Positions 1 to 8,215 of a stretch of DNA of 46,700 bases are shown piece after piece; within the stretch, counting starts at the first letter, position 1, and the number at the start of each line of letters is the position of its first letter. A program made the position numbers and the translations under genes. The notes beneath the pieces were generated by a model. It saw nothing but the letters and a program-made list of their open reading frames with translations, was not told where the DNA came from and did no database searches. Location: positions 1 to 46,700 of the forward strand of contig NZ_JAAXLA010000054.1 of NCBI RefSeq assembly GCF_012911935.1, given 5' to 3'. The DNA is from Pseudonocardia acidicola (GTDB lineage Bacteria > Actinomycetota > Actinomycetes > Mycobacteriales > Pseudonocardiaceae).

Positions 1-750
1 GAGACAGGTCGCCGGTGCGGCACCGGGCGGCGCCGCGGCGGCCCGCGCCGTGTCCCCGGGCAGCGGCGCCGGCGACACCGGGGCCGGCTCGGGGCCGCCC
101 TGGTCGAGCCGGAAGGGCGGGTAGCTGTCGGTCATCAACGCCGTGTAGGCCGTGACCCGCAGCGCCCACCGGTCCATCCCGGTCACCAGGTCGAAGATCC
201 CGCCCGGGTAGCGACCCGCGAACAGCAGCACGATCCCCGCGAACAGGACCAGCAGGCCGACGAGACCACCGGCGAAGCTCACCCCGGTCGTCGAGCTGGT
301 GCCGCTCGCGGTCGTGACCCAGCCGCCGACGAAGAAGCCGAGCACGAGGTAGTGCGGGATCGCCAGCAACCACCACTTGACCAGCACCAGGCCGCGGTCG
401 AGCCGCTCGGGGTAGTCGATGTCGAGCCGGGCCGGGTAGTCCTCGACGTCGGCCAGAGTGAACGGTGGATAGCGGTCGGTGCCCAGCGCGCCGTAGCCGT
501 AGAAGGCCACTCGCCACGACCAGCGCAGCACACCGAGGTTGAGCCCGAAGATCCCGCGCGGGTAGTGCGCGGTGAACAGGATCGCGAAGAACGCGACGAT
601 CGTGAGCACGCCGAACGCCAGCCACAGGAAGGCCAGCACGATCAGGTGCGGGATCAGCAACAACCACTTGATCAGCCACAGGCCCCGGGACAGGTCGGGT
701 TCCAGGCGACCCTGCACGCGGACGGGGTACGGCGGCGGGTTCGGCGTCAT
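1..750 (-). CDS. DUF4389 membrane protein, 3' end outside window
   Basis: The reading frame runs from an ATG at 750 to the window edge without a stop, so at least 250 residues are encoded and the C-terminus is missing. Two DUF4389-like units follow each other. Each begins YPVRV or YPARL, continues with a hydrophobic 'KWLLLIPH' or 'KWWLLAIPH' helix and a second hydrophobic segment, and ends near a 'YPRGIF' or 'YPGGIF' motif. The visible tail is Pro/Ala-rich. The family is an integral membrane protein of unknown function. The start is favoured because a -10-like GACGCT at 758-763 would place transcription initiation at or next to the ATG (leaderless), 31 bp from a dormancy-type box at 787-801. 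The family call is firm; the role is unknown. Confidence 0.8.
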   Translation of the reverse strand, partial: MTPNPPPYPVRVQGRLEPDLSRGLWLIKWLLLIPHLIVLAFLWLAFGVLTIVAFFAILFTAHYPRGIFGLNLGVLRWSWRVAFYGYGALGTDRYPPFTLADVEDYPARLDIDYPERLDRGLVLVKWWLLAIPHYLVLGFFVGGWVTTASGTSSTTGVSFAGGLVGLLVLFAGIVLLFAGRYPGGIFDLVTGMDRWALRVTAYTALMTDSYPPFRLDQGGPEPAPVSPAPLPGDTARAAAAPPGAAPATCL

Positions 751-757
751 GGCGGTC

Positions 758-801
758 AGCGTCCGCTCGGTCGGATCCGCACGACAGGGGCTCCCGGCCC
801 G
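758..801 (-). promoter_or_regulatory. Dormancy-type promoter of the DUF4389 gene
   Basis: Read on the minus strand, the box is CGGGCC-GGG-AGCCCC (787-801) and the -10-like hexamer is GACGCT (763 down to 758). The spacing from box centre to hexamer is 31 bp, as in the other dormancy promoters of this window. The predicted initiation point is about 751, directly before the ATG. The box is one of the weaker matches. Confidence 0.5.
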
Positions 802-950
802 CTGCCGGCTCGCCGAACGTCACCTCCCCGCAGGTGAGGGGCCGACGCAGGGCAGGCCCGCCGGCTGCGGGTCCGCCGGCATCCGCGTCCGCTGCCGGCG
901 CCCGCAGATTGACCGGGTCGACGGGCGCCCGCGGGTCGTAGGCTCGCCCG

Positions 951-994
951 ATGGCCGACGGCCCTGCCGGTCGCGCCGCCGGGTGCACGACCGT
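951..994 (+). promoter_or_regulatory. Dormancy-type promoter upstream of the kinase-like gene
   Basis: The box ATGGCC-GAC-GGCCCT (951-965) has its centre 31 bp before a -10-like GACCGT (989-994). It would start transcription near 1001 and leave a leader of about 54 nt before the kinase-like gene at 1055. The rest of the 751-1054 spacer shows no gene I can support. Confidence 0.45.
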
Positions 995-1054
995 GCTCGT
1001 CGTCGACGACCCGTCGCGGTGCTCCCGCGGTGCGGGAGCCTGGAGGTGGTCCGG

Positions 1055-1804
1055 ATGGCGGACATCGCGCCCCTGCCCCTGGCGGTCGTGTTCGACGACG
1101 GCCGGCAACACGGCACCCCCGAGCGGGCCGGGCCGCGTGCGCGCCGGCCCGTGACCGCGGAGTCCATGCTGCTCGCCGCGGTCGCCCACGACCTGTACCC
1201 CGCGCTCGGCGCGATCACCGGGCTGTCGGGCCTGCTCGCCGATCCCGGCGTCGGGGGCGACGACCGCGCGCGGGCGCTGGCCGACATCCGCGCCGCGTCG
1301 GACGTGATGATCGGGCAGTGCCGCGATCTCGCCGAGGTGGCGCGGCTGCTCCGGACCGGCGAACCGCCGCGCGGTGACCGGGCGGACGTCGCCGTGCTGG
1401 TCCGCGACGCGCTGGCCGGAACCGATGTCGGTGGCCGCCGGGTGCTGACCGACCTGCCCTCGTTCGAGGTCACGCTGTCCGGCCCGACGGTGCAGCGGAT
1501 CGTCGCGAACCTGCTGCTCGACGCCGCCGGGCACACGCGGGCCGGCACCACGATCCGGGTGTGGGCCCGGCCGCGGCGGCCGGGGATGCTCCTCGGGGTC
1601 GAGGACGACGATCCGGCGCGGCGGGCCGTCGTCGCCCCGCCGGGCGCCGCCTCGGCGGACCCCACCGGCCCGGAGCACCCGGGGCTGGCCGCGCTGCTGG
1701 CAGGGCAGTTCGTCCGGGCGCACGGTGGCGAGATGCGGCAGGTGGCGCGGCACGGGGGCGGGACCTCGGTGGAGGTGCTGCTCACCGAACTCGTCGCCGC
1801 CTGA
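1055..1804 (+). CDS. Degenerate sensor histidine kinase-like protein
   Basis: The product is 249 residues. The ATG at 1055 follows a GGAGGTGG ribosome-binding site. An H-box-like segment 'AVAHDLYPALGAITG' near residues 45-59 resembles the HisKA dimerisation helix with its phospho-accepting histidine. The C-terminal half looks like a HATPase fold ('RIVANLLLDAAGHT'). However, the second Asn of the N-box is Asp, the DxGxG loop (G1) reads 'GVEDDDPAR', and the G2 glycine box is reduced to 'HPGLAALL'. There is no transmembrane, PAS or GAF sensor region. It may be a pseudokinase or a phosphorelay-type protein rather than an active kinase. No response regulator gene is adjacent. Confidence 0.6.
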   Translation: MADIAPLPLAVVFDDGRQHGTPERAGPRARRPVTAESMLLAAVAHDLYPALGAITGLSGLLADPGVGGDDRARALADIRAASDVMIGQCRDLAEVARLLRTGEPPRGDRADVAVLVRDALAGTDVGGRRVLTDLPSFEVTLSGPTVQRIVANLLLDAAGHTRAGTTIRVWARPRRPGMLLGVEDDDPARRAVVAPPGAASADPTGPEHPGLAALLAGQFVRAHGGEMRQVARHGGGTSVEVLLTELVAA

Positions 1805-1851
1805 TCGGGCTGCGCCCGGACGGCGGGCCGGCCCGAGCGACCTGCTGCTGC

Positions 1852-1895
1852 GGGACCAACGGCCGGTGGTGCGGACCGGCGACACGATCCACGCT
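1852..1895 (+). promoter_or_regulatory. Dormancy-type promoter of the first Acg-like gene
   Basis: The box GGGACC-AAC-GGCCGG (1852-1866) has its centre 31 bp before the -10-like CACGCT (1890-1895). The initiation point would fall at the ATG at 1902, so the transcript is probably leaderless. Confidence 0.6.
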
Positions 1896-1901
1896 CGCGT
1901 C

Positions 1902-2888
1902 ATGATCGTGGAGACCGTCGACCGGGACACCGTGCGCGCGGCGCTCGAGCTCGCCTGCCGGGCCCCGTCGGTGCACAACTCGCAGCCGTGGCGCTGGCGT
2001 CTGGGCGAGTCCCGGGTGGACCTGTACGCCGACCTGCGCCGCTGGCTCCCCGCCACCGACCCGGACGGCCGGGACCTGCTGCTCAGCTGCGGCGCGGTGC
2101 TGCACCACCTGCGGTTGGCGCTCGGGTCGCTCGGCGTCGGCGCGCAGGTGCACCGGTTTCCCGATCCGGTGGAACCCGACCTGCTCGCGACCGTGGAGCT
2201 GAGCATGACGCCGACGGACCCCGACGAACCCGAGCTGGTCCTGGCGATGAACACCCGGCGGACCGACCGGCGCCGGTTCGGCGCGTGGCCGGTGCCCGCG
2301 ACCCATCTCGACCGGCTGGTGGCACGGGCCGCCGAGCAGGGAGCCGTGCTGCGCGTGGTGTCCGACGCCGCCGTGCACCATGCCCTGGTCGCGGCGATCG
2401 CGCAGGCCGCCGAGCTGCAGGCCGCGGTGCCCGGGTACGAGACCGAGATCGGCGTGTGGAGCGGCGCCCGTGCCGCCTCGGACGGGGTGCCGGCGGGCGC
2501 GGTACCCCGGGACCCGACACGGTCCGAGGGGCCGCCGATGCGCCGGTTCGCCGATGCCGACCTCGACGAGCCGCGCGGCGACGAGCGGGACGCCGCGGCA
2601 CTGCTGGTGCTCGGCACGTCGTCGGACGACCGGCTGTCCCAGCTGCGCGCCGGTGAGGCGATGAGCGCCGTGCTGCTGGAGGCGACGGCGCTGGAGCTGG
2701 CGAGCAGTCCGCTGAGCCAGCCGCTCGAGATCACGGGCACCCGTGAGCGGCTGGGTGCGGAGGTACTGCGCGGCACGCTGTCCCCGCAGCTCGTGTTCCG
2801 GGTGGGCTGGCCGCCGGCGATCGGCCCGGCCCCGGCCCGCACCCCGCGCCGGCCGCTCTACGAGCTGCTCGAGCCGATTCCCGGCTGA
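1902..2888 (+). CDS. Acg-family nitroreductase-like protein (Rv2032 type)
   Basis: The product is 328 residues, the usual Acg length. The N-terminal 'ELACRAPSVHNSQPWRW' matches the flavin-binding start of nitroreductase folds and is very close to mycobacterial Acg. Further family features are 'DGRDLLLSCGAVLHHLRLAL', an 'RRTDRRRF' motif and the C-terminal 'PQLVFRVGWPP...TPRRPLYELL'. Mycobacterial Acg proteins are DosR-regulated; they bind or sequester FMN and are thought to lack ordinary nitroreductase activity. The start at 1902 is supported by a putative leaderless promoter; a longer in-frame extension upstream has no ribosome-binding site. A second family member lies at 12083-13111. The family call is firm; the biochemical role is uncertain. 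Confidence 0.85.
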   Translation: MIVETVDRDTVRAALELACRAPSVHNSQPWRWRLGESRVDLYADLRRWLPATDPDGRDLLLSCGAVLHHLRLALGSLGVGAQVHRFPDPVEPDLLATVELSMTPTDPDEPELVLAMNTRRTDRRRFGAWPVPATHLDRLVARAAEQGAVLRVVSDAAVHHALVAAIAQAAELQAAVPGYETEIGVWSGARAASDGVPAGAVPRDPTRSEGPPMRRFADADLDEPRGDERDAAALLVLGTSSDDRLSQLRAGEAMSAVLLEATALELASSPLSQPLEITGTRERLGAEVLRGTLSPQLVFRVGWPPAIGPAPARTPRRPLYELLEPIPG

Positions 2889-2910
2889 ACGCACGGCGGG
2901 CGGGGCCTGC

Positions 2911-3031
2911 TCAGCCCGCCCACATCGGATCGGAACGCACCACCGGGATCGGGCACGGCGCGGACTGCGCCAGCAGCCGGCTGGTCGACCCGAGACGGCC
3001 GCCGCGACCGGGCGGCGCGGCGTGCAGCGTC
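2911..3031 (-). pseudogene. Universal stress protein remnant (C-terminal end only)
   Basis: The frame ending at the TGA at 2911-2913 encodes a typical universal stress protein C-terminus: 'GSTSRLLAQSAPCPIPVV' corresponds to the last part of the ATP-binding loop and the final strand. Nothing upstream in this frame resembles the first 100 or so residues of a Usp. The remnant lies directly downstream of a complete dormancy-type promoter (3026-3068). It looks like an internal deletion that kept the promoter and the 3' end. The exact 5' limit cannot be set. Confidence 0.6.
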
Positions 3032-3068
3032 ACCGGGCGCCTCCGGAAGGGACGGGGCCGAAGGTCCC
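3026..3068 (-). promoter_or_regulatory. Dormancy-type promoter left in front of the Usp remnant
   Basis: On the minus strand the box GGGACC-TTC-GGCCCC (3054-3068) is preceded by TTC, giving TTCGGGACC, the closest match in this window to the mycobacterial DosR half-site. The -10-like GACGCT occupies 3031 down to 3026, 30 bp from the box centre. It now faces only the remnant at 2911-3031. Confidence 0.6.
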
Positions 3069-3074
3069 GAATCG

Positions 3075-4076
3075 CTAGCCCACGGTGAGGACCGCGGCCC
3101 CGGTGATGCGGTCGGCGGCCAGGTCGGCCAGCGCCTGGTCCGCCTCGGCCAGCGGGCGCGGCGACACGGTGGGCCGGATCTGCAGCGCGGCGGCGAGCCG
3201 GAGGAACTCCTCGCCGTCGGCGCGGGTGTTCGCGGTGACGCTGCGCAGCTGCCGCTCCCGGAACAGCTCGTCGGCATAGACCAGCCGGGGTATGTCGGAC
3301 AGGTGGATCCCGGCGACCGCGAGCGTCCCGCCGGAGTCCAGCGCCCGCATCGCCACCGGGACCAGCTCGCCGACGGGTGCGAACAGCACCGCGGAGTCCA
3401 GCGGCTCGGGCGGGGCACCCGCGGCGGGGCCTGCCGACGCCGCGCCCAGCTCCAGGGCGAGCGCCCGGGCCGCGGCCGAGCGGGTGAGAACGTGCACCGT
3501 GGCGCCCTGCGCGATCGCGACCTGTGCGATGACGTGCGCCGACGCGCCGAAGCCGTACAGCCCCAGCCGCCCGCCCGGGGGCAGCTCGGCCCGGCGCAAC
3601 GCCCGATAGCCGACGATCCCGGCGCACAGCAACGGAGCGGCGGTGACGTCGTCCACACCGTCGGGCAACCGGTAGGCGTAGGCCTCCGGGGCGAGGGTGT
3701 ACTCGGCGTAACCACCATCGGCGTCCCAGCCCGTGAAGGTGGCGTCGGGGCACAGGTTCTCCCGCCCGGAGCGGCAGAACCGGCAGCTGCCGTCGGTGCC
3801 CCGAAGCCACGCCACCCCGATCCGGTCGCCGACGGCGAAGCGCTGCGCGCCGGGCCCGAGCGCGTCGACGACCCCGACGACCTCGTGCCCGGGCACGGTG
3901 CGGGGGCGGTGCGGCGGCAGGTCACCCTCGGCGAGGTGCAGGTCGGTGCGGCACACCCCGCAGGCCCGCACCCGGACCCGCACCTCCCCCGGGCCGGGCT
4001 CGGGATCGGGGAGCTCCGCAGCCACCAGGGGCTGGTCCTTCATCGGCCCCGGATGGTCGACCACCCACGCGCGCAT
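3075..4076 (-). CDS. Zinc-dependent alcohol dehydrogenase (AdhA-like, MDR family)
   Basis: The product is 333 residues from the ATG at 4076, chosen because GGGAGGG lies just upstream; a GTG four codons earlier is less likely. The GroES-like half has the catalytic zinc pattern 'CGVCRTDLH' (C39, C42) and 'GHE' (H64, E65). The structural zinc lobe has C98, C101 and C109, but the usual first cysteine is Asp (D95). The Rossmann half carries 'GLYGFGAS'. NAD(P)-dependent alcohol/aldehyde interconversion is expected; the substrate cannot be read. A -10-like TACGCT (4127 down to 4122) lies 45 bp upstream. In a dormancy context it could regenerate NAD+ by reducing aldehydes, which is inference. Confidence 0.85.
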   Translation of the reverse strand: MRAWVVDHPGPMKDQPLVAAELPDPEPGPGEVRVRVRACGVCRTDLHLAEGDLPPHRPRTVPGHEVVGVVDALGPGAQRFAVGDRIGVAWLRGTDGSCRFCRSGRENLCPDATFTGWDADGGYAEYTLAPEAYAYRLPDGVDDVTAAPLLCAGIVGYRALRRAELPPGGRLGLYGFGASAHVIAQVAIAQGATVHVLTRSAAARALALELGAASAGPAAGAPPEPLDSAVLFAPVGELVPVAMRALDSGGTLAVAGIHLSDIPRLVYADELFRERQLRSVTANTRADGEEFLRLAAALQIRPTVSPRPLAEADQALADLAADRITGAAVLTVG

Positions 4077-4157
4077 CGGCCCTCCCACTCACGATCCGGC
4101 CACCCCGTCGACGGCGTCGACAGCGTAGGGCGACGGCGTCCACCCGGCCGGCGGTGC

Positions 4158-5348
4158 TCACCCGGCGCCGGTCGCCCCGGGGCCCGCCCGCCCGAGCGGA
4201 GGGGTGCCGTCCGGGCCCGGTCGCGGGCGCAGCGCCTGCACCTCGAGGGTCCGCATCAGGTCGGCCCGGGTGATCACCCCGACCAGCCGGTTCTGCTCGA
4301 CGGCCACCGCGACGAGGTCGGTGGACGTGGACGGCGGCAGCGCGAGCAGCTGCTCCGCCGGCGCGTCGGGTCCGAGCAGGCGGGCCGCCGGCAGCGGACG
4401 CCCCGCGTCCTGCACGCGGGTCCGCAGCCGCGCATCGGCCCCGAGGCGGGCGAGATCGGTCAACGTCAGCTCACCGACCGGCCTGCCGTCGAAGTCGACG
4501 ATCGGGAACCCGCGTTCGGCGGACCCGTGCCCGACGAGGTGCTCGACGAACGCCGCGACGGTCCACCAGCCGGGCGCCACCTGCGTGGCCGGGCGCATCA
4601 CGTCACGCACCCGCAGCCCCGCCAGCCGTCCGCGCAGCGTCGCCGTGGACCGCTCCGCGACCGCCGACCGGGCGAGGAACCAGCCGACCACCGCGAGCCA
4701 CAGCCCGTCCCAGCGGCCGCGCAGGAGCAGCACCACGCCCAGGACGGTCAAGCCGGACCCGAGCATCTGCCCGGCCAGCGTCGCCACCCGCCGGCCGCGT
4801 TCGCGGTCGCCGGTCAGCCGCCAGACCACCCCGTGCAGGACCCGGCCACCGTCCAGCGGCGAGGCGGGCAGCAGGTTGAACGCGCCGAGCAGCACGTTCA
4901 TCACGGCGAGCCAGGACAGCCCGGCGAGGACGACCGCGGGCCAGTGCTGGTCGCGGCCGGCCAGCACGAGGCCCACCAGCGCCCCGCCGATCACGAGGCT
5001 GGTCAGCGGCCCGGCGACGGCGATCCCGGCTTGCGCGCCGGGCCGGGCAGGTTCGGACTCCATCTCCGACACGCCGCCGATGAGCCACAACGTCACCCGC
5101 CGGATCCGGATCCCGCACCGGCGCGCGACCACCACGTGCGCGAGCTCGTGCACCAGCACCGAGCCCATCAGCGCCGCCCCGGTGATGAGCCCGACCAGCC
5201 AGTACATCCCGGGATGCAGTCCCGGTGCCTGCGTGGGCAGCACCGTGAACGCCAGCAACTGGGCGATCAGGGCGACGACGAGCACTACCGACCAGTGCAC
5301 CTCCACCGGCACCCCGGCGAACCGCCCGAGCCGAAGCGTCTGCCGCAT
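4158..5348 (-). CDS. Site-2 protease (M50) with C-terminal CBS pair, Rv2625c-like
   Basis: The product is 396 residues; the ATG at 5348 is preceded by GGAGGTGCGCGG. The membrane part has about six hydrophobic segments and carries the zinc site HELAH (H67, E68, H71) and the distal 'LDGGR' (D166). From about residue 240 ('RVRDVMRPATQV') to 375 lies a CBS domain pair, ending 'LVGVITRADLMRTL'. This architecture matches M50B regulators of intramembrane proteolysis with an adenosine-ligand sensor module. Rv2625c, of the mycobacterial DosR regulon, has the same layout. It lies 75 bp downstream of the ABC permease on the same strand and may be co-transcribed. The protease call is firm; the substrate is unknown. 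Confidence 0.88.
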   Translation of the reverse strand: MRQTLRLGRFAGVPVEVHWSVVLVVALIAQLLAFTVLPTQAPGLHPGMYWLVGLITGAALMGSVLVHELAHVVVARRCGIRIRRVTLWLIGGVSEMESEPARPGAQAGIAVAGPLTSLVIGGALVGLVLAGRDQHWPAVVLAGLSWLAVMNVLLGAFNLLPASPLDGGRVLHGVVWRLTGDRERGRRVATLAGQMLGSGLTVLGVVLLLRGRWDGLWLAVVGWFLARSAVAERSTATLRGRLAGLRVRDVMRPATQVAPGWWTVAAFVEHLVGHGSAERGFPIVDFDGRPVGELTLTDLARLGADARLRTRVQDAGRPLPAARLLGPDAPAEQLLALPPSTSTDLVAVAVEQNRLVGVITRADLMRTLEVQALRPRPGPDGTPPLGRAGPGATGAG

Positions 5349-5423
5349 CCGCGCACCTCCATCCCGCACTCGGCGCTCAGCCGTACGCCCGGGCGCCGCC
5401 CGGGTGCCGGACCACGGTGGCGC

Positions 5424-7115
5424 TCATGCGGCACCAGCGTCGCGGCGGCGCAGTCCCAGCAGCCCCAGGGCGGTCGACCCGGCCGCGACGGCGAGCAGCA
5501 CCAGTAGCGGAGTCACGCTCCATGTTCCACCCGGTAGCCGCGGCAGGTGGGTGAACGGAGACAGGTCGAGCACCCACTGCGGCACCCGCAGCAGCGGGCC
5601 GATCTCCGCGATCAGCAGGAACGCCGTCAGTGCGGCCCACCCGGCCCCCACCCGGCGCGGCGCGAACCCGAACAGCGCGACGACCAGCCCGCCCAGCACC
5701 CAGGCGGCCGGGAGCTGCGCGAGCGCGCCCCCGACGAGGGCGGCCACCTGACGCGCGTCGCCGACGGCGATCCCGTAGGCCACCCCGGCGCCGAGCCCGG
5801 CCAGCGCCAGCAGTACCGCGCTTCCCAGCGCGGCGCAGGAAAGGTGGCCGGCGGCCCACCGGATGCGGCCGACGCCGGTGGCGAGCACCGATTCGGCGCG
5901 CCCCGTGCACTCCTCGGTGTACAGGTGCCGGGTGGCCTGCACCATGTACACCGCGGCCAGCATCCCGATCAGGGAGAGCTCGGCGGCCAGGAACGCGTCG
6001 GACAAGGCCTGCCGCCCGCCCAGCCGCATGATCAGATCCTGGGCCTGCGGGCTGTCCAGCATCCCCCCGGCCCCGGTCGCGACGTTGCCCAGCAGCGCGC
6101 CGAGCAGCAGCAGACCGGACGCCCAGGCGATCAACCCACCGCGCTGCAAACGCCAGGCCAGTGCGAACGGACTGCGCAGGCCGGGGGCGCCCCGGGCCGG
6201 GCCGGTCCGGTCGGGCAGCAGCCCGGCGTCGAGGTCGCGGTGCCCCGCCAGCCGGAACGCGAGCCCGGCCAGCAGCACGCCGGCCGCCGACGACGCGGCG
6301 AACACCCACCACCGGTCGCCGGCGAACGGCCGGACCTGCTGGCTCCAGCCGATGGGCGAGACCCAGGACAGCCAGGACGGGCCGCGGGCGCCGGCCGCGT
6401 CCCCGACGGCGCGCACCGCGAACGCCAGCCCGAGGGCGGCCGCGGACAGGCCGTTGGCCCCCCGGGCGCTGCGCGCCAGCTGCGCGGTAACGGCGCCGAC
6501 GGCGGCGAACGCGATCCCCGCGGCCGCCCAGGCCAGCCCGAACGCGAGCGACCCGGCCACCGGGAGCCCGACGGCCATCAGGGCGACTGCGGTGATCAGG
6601 CCCAGTACGACGGCGGCACCGACCCCGACGAGCAGCGCGGCGGCCAGCACGGCGTGCCGGCCGACCGCTCCTGCGGCGAGCAACTCGAGCCGGCCCGCCT
6701 CCTCCTCGGTGCGGGTGTGCCGGACGACGGTGAGCATGGTCAGCACCGCGACCATCGCCGCCCCCCACGCCCCGAGCTTCCACAGCGCCAGCGCGCCCAG
6801 CGAGGCCGGATCGAACACCGGGCCGTAGATCGCCAGGAGCGACGGGGTCCCGTTGATCGCCAGCGCGGCGGCCACCCGGGACTCGACCGTGGGATACAGC
6901 GCGGCGGTCGCGGCGGCCGCCCCGGCCGCCGAGACCACGAACACGGTGATCCAGGCGGGCAGCAGCACGTGGTCGCGGCGCAGCGCCAGCCGTACCAGCG
7001 TGCCGGTCCCGGTGAGCGGGCCCCGCCCGGCGGCCGCGATCACCGGCCGCGGCCGGGCGGGCGACGCGGGCTGCCCGGTAGGTCCGGGTTCGGCCGCGAC
7101 GACCGGCCCGCTCAC
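5424..7115 (-). CDS. ABC exporter permease, polyketide-antibiotic exporter type
   Basis: The product is 563 residues from a GTG at 7115 that overlaps the stop of the ATPase gene by 4 bp (GTGA). It contains about twelve hydrophobic segments in two halves, separated by a hydrophilic stretch near residues 290-320 ('GLLPDRTGPARGAP'). Similar ABC-2 permeases are annotated as exporters of polyketide antibiotics. 'RHTRTEEEAGRLELL' and 'RHLYTEECTGRAESVL' are matching amphipathic segments in the two halves, indicating an internal duplication. It pairs with the ATPase at 7112-8038. The exported substrate is unknown. Confidence 0.82.
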   Translation of the reverse strand: MSGPVVAAEPGPTGQPASPARPRPVIAAAGRGPLTGTGTLVRLALRRDHVLLPAWITVFVVSAAGAAAATAALYPTVESRVAAALAINGTPSLLAIYGPVFDPASLGALALWKLGAWGAAMVAVLTMLTVVRHTRTEEEAGRLELLAAGAVGRHAVLAAALLVGVGAAVVLGLITAVALMAVGLPVAGSLAFGLAWAAAGIAFAAVGAVTAQLARSARGANGLSAAALGLAFAVRAVGDAAGARGPSWLSWVSPIGWSQQVRPFAGDRWWVFAASSAAGVLLAGLAFRLAGHRDLDAGLLPDRTGPARGAPGLRSPFALAWRLQRGGLIAWASGLLLLGALLGNVATGAGGMLDSPQAQDLIMRLGGRQALSDAFLAAELSLIGMLAAVYMVQATRHLYTEECTGRAESVLATGVGRIRWAAGHLSCAALGSAVLLALAGLGAGVAYGIAVGDARQVAALVGGALAQLPAAWVLGGLVVALFGFAPRRVGAGWAALTAFLLIAEIGPLLRVPQWVLDLSPFTHLPRLPGGTWSVTPLLVLLAVAAGSTALGLLGLRRRDAGAA

Positions 7116-8038
7116 AGCGCGCCGGTCCCGGCGCCGGCGACAGTGCCCTCGTCGCGGTAGTGCCGCAGGAACAGCTCCTCCAGCGTCGGCGGCCGGCTGG
7201 TCAGGCTGCGCACGCCGGCTCGGGTCAGCAGCGCCAACAGCTCGTCGAGGCCGCTGCCGTCGACGTCGCAGTGCACCCGGTTGCCCCGAACCTCGACGTG
7301 ATGCACACCGGGCACGTCGTCCAGGTGCGGCACCTCGGTGGCCAGTTCCGCGGTCACCGCCGTCCGGGCGAGGTGACGCATCTCCTCGAGCGTTCCGGAG
7401 TCGACGCTGTGCCCGTGGCGGATGATGCTGACCCGGTCGCACAGCGCCTCGACCTCGCTGAGGATGTGGCTGGACAGCACGACGGTGCGCCCGGACCGGC
7501 GCTCCCGCTCGATGCAGCGCCGGAACTCCGCCTCCATCAACGGGTCCAGCCCGGCGGTCGGCTCGTCGAGCAACAGCAGCTCCACGTCGGAGGCCAGCGC
7601 CGCGATCAGCGCCACCTTCTGCCGGTTGCCCTTGGAATAGGTGCGGGCACGCCGCGTCGGGTCGAGCTCGAAGCGCTCCAGCAACTCGGCCCGCCGCTGC
7701 GGGTCGAGGCCACCGCGCAGCCGGCCGAGCAGGTCGATGATCTCGCCGCCGGTGAGCGTGGGCCACAGCGCGACCTCGCCGGGCACGTAGGCCAGCCGCC
7801 GGTGCAGGGTGACGGCGTCGCGCCACGGGTCGCCGCCGAGCACCTGCACCGTTCCGGCGTCGGCGCGGTACAGGCCGAGCAGGATGCGCAGCGTCGTCGT
7901 CTTGCCCGACCCATTGGGGCCGAGGAAGCCGTGTACCTCGCCGGTCTTGATCTCGAGGTCGAGACCGTCGAGCGCCCGGGTCGCGCCGAACGTCTTGACC
8001 AGACCGGACACCCGGATTGCGCGCGTCAGCGGCATCAT
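7112..8038 (-). CDS. ABC transporter ATP-binding protein
   Basis: The product is 308 residues from the first of two adjacent ATG codons (8038, 8035). It has Walker A 'GPNGSGKTT', a signature that reads 'YSKGNRQKV' instead of LSGGQ, Walker B 'LLLLDEPTAGLDP' and an H-loop 'SSHILSE'. The divergent signature is common in ABC-2 exporters of this class. The C-terminal extension ends 'PPTLEELFLRHY', typical of the same class. The transcript is probably leaderless: TAGCCT at 8051-8046 would initiate at about 8039. It is translationally coupled to the permease. Confidence 0.88.
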   Translation of the reverse strand: MMPLTRAIRVSGLVKTFGATRALDGLDLEIKTGEVHGFLGPNGSGKTTTLRILLGLYRADAGTVQVLGGDPWRDAVTLHRRLAYVPGEVALWPTLTGGEIIDLLGRLRGGLDPQRRAELLERFELDPTRRARTYSKGNRQKVALIAALASDVELLLLDEPTAGLDPLMEAEFRRCIERERRSGRTVVLSSHILSEVEALCDRVSIIRHGHSVDSGTLEEMRHLARTAVTAELATEVPHLDDVPGVHHVEVRGNRVHCDVDGSGLDELLALLTRAGVRSLTSRPPTLEELFLRHYRDEGTVAGAGTGAL

Positions 8039-8045
8039 GGGCCCG

Positions 8046-8090
8046 AGGCTAGGAATCTCCCCGGCCGGGCATGCAGAGGCCGAAGGCCCT
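8046..8090 (-). promoter_or_regulatory. Dormancy-type promoter of the ABC exporter operon
   Basis: On the minus strand the box AGGGCC-TTC-GGCCTC (8076-8090) lies 32 bp from a good -10 hexamer TAGCCT (8051 down to 8046), which leads directly into the ATG at 8038. The transcript is probably leaderless. Confidence 0.6.
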
Positions 8091-8133
8091 CCACCGGTGG
8101 GCCGTTGCGACGGTCCGGACGGCCCACCCGGAC

Positions 8134-8176
8134 CCGACACCCGGCCCTGGTGAGGCGCCGCCGCGACGCCGACCCT
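8134..8176 (+). promoter_or_regulatory. Weak candidate dormancy-type promoter of the CBS-BON gene
   Basis: Only the right half-site (GGCCCT, 8143-8148) matches; the left half (CCGACA) does not. A -10-like GACCCT (8171-8176) sits at the expected distance of 30 bp. The initiation point would be near 8183, 33 nt before the ATG at 8216. Confidence 0.25.
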
Positions 8177-8215
8177 CGCCGGTGTGAACACCACCCCGAC
8201 CACCGGGCGGATCCG

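Noticed and set aside
951..1154. 67-residue frame beginning with a 'TTVLVVDD' stretch like a response regulator
   Set aside because: Only the first strand resembles a receiver domain, the rest is arginine-rich out-of-frame sequence over the kinase gene, and its start lies in a promoter box.
4151..4164. GGTG-AG-CACC palindrome near the expected box position for the alcohol dehydrogenase
   Set aside because: It does not fit the box consensus and overlaps the stop of the protease gene.
3303..5507. Long plus-strand frame across the dehydrogenase and protease genes
   Set aside because: It spans two genes and their spacer on the other strand and has no domain; the opposite frames have clear catalytic motifs.
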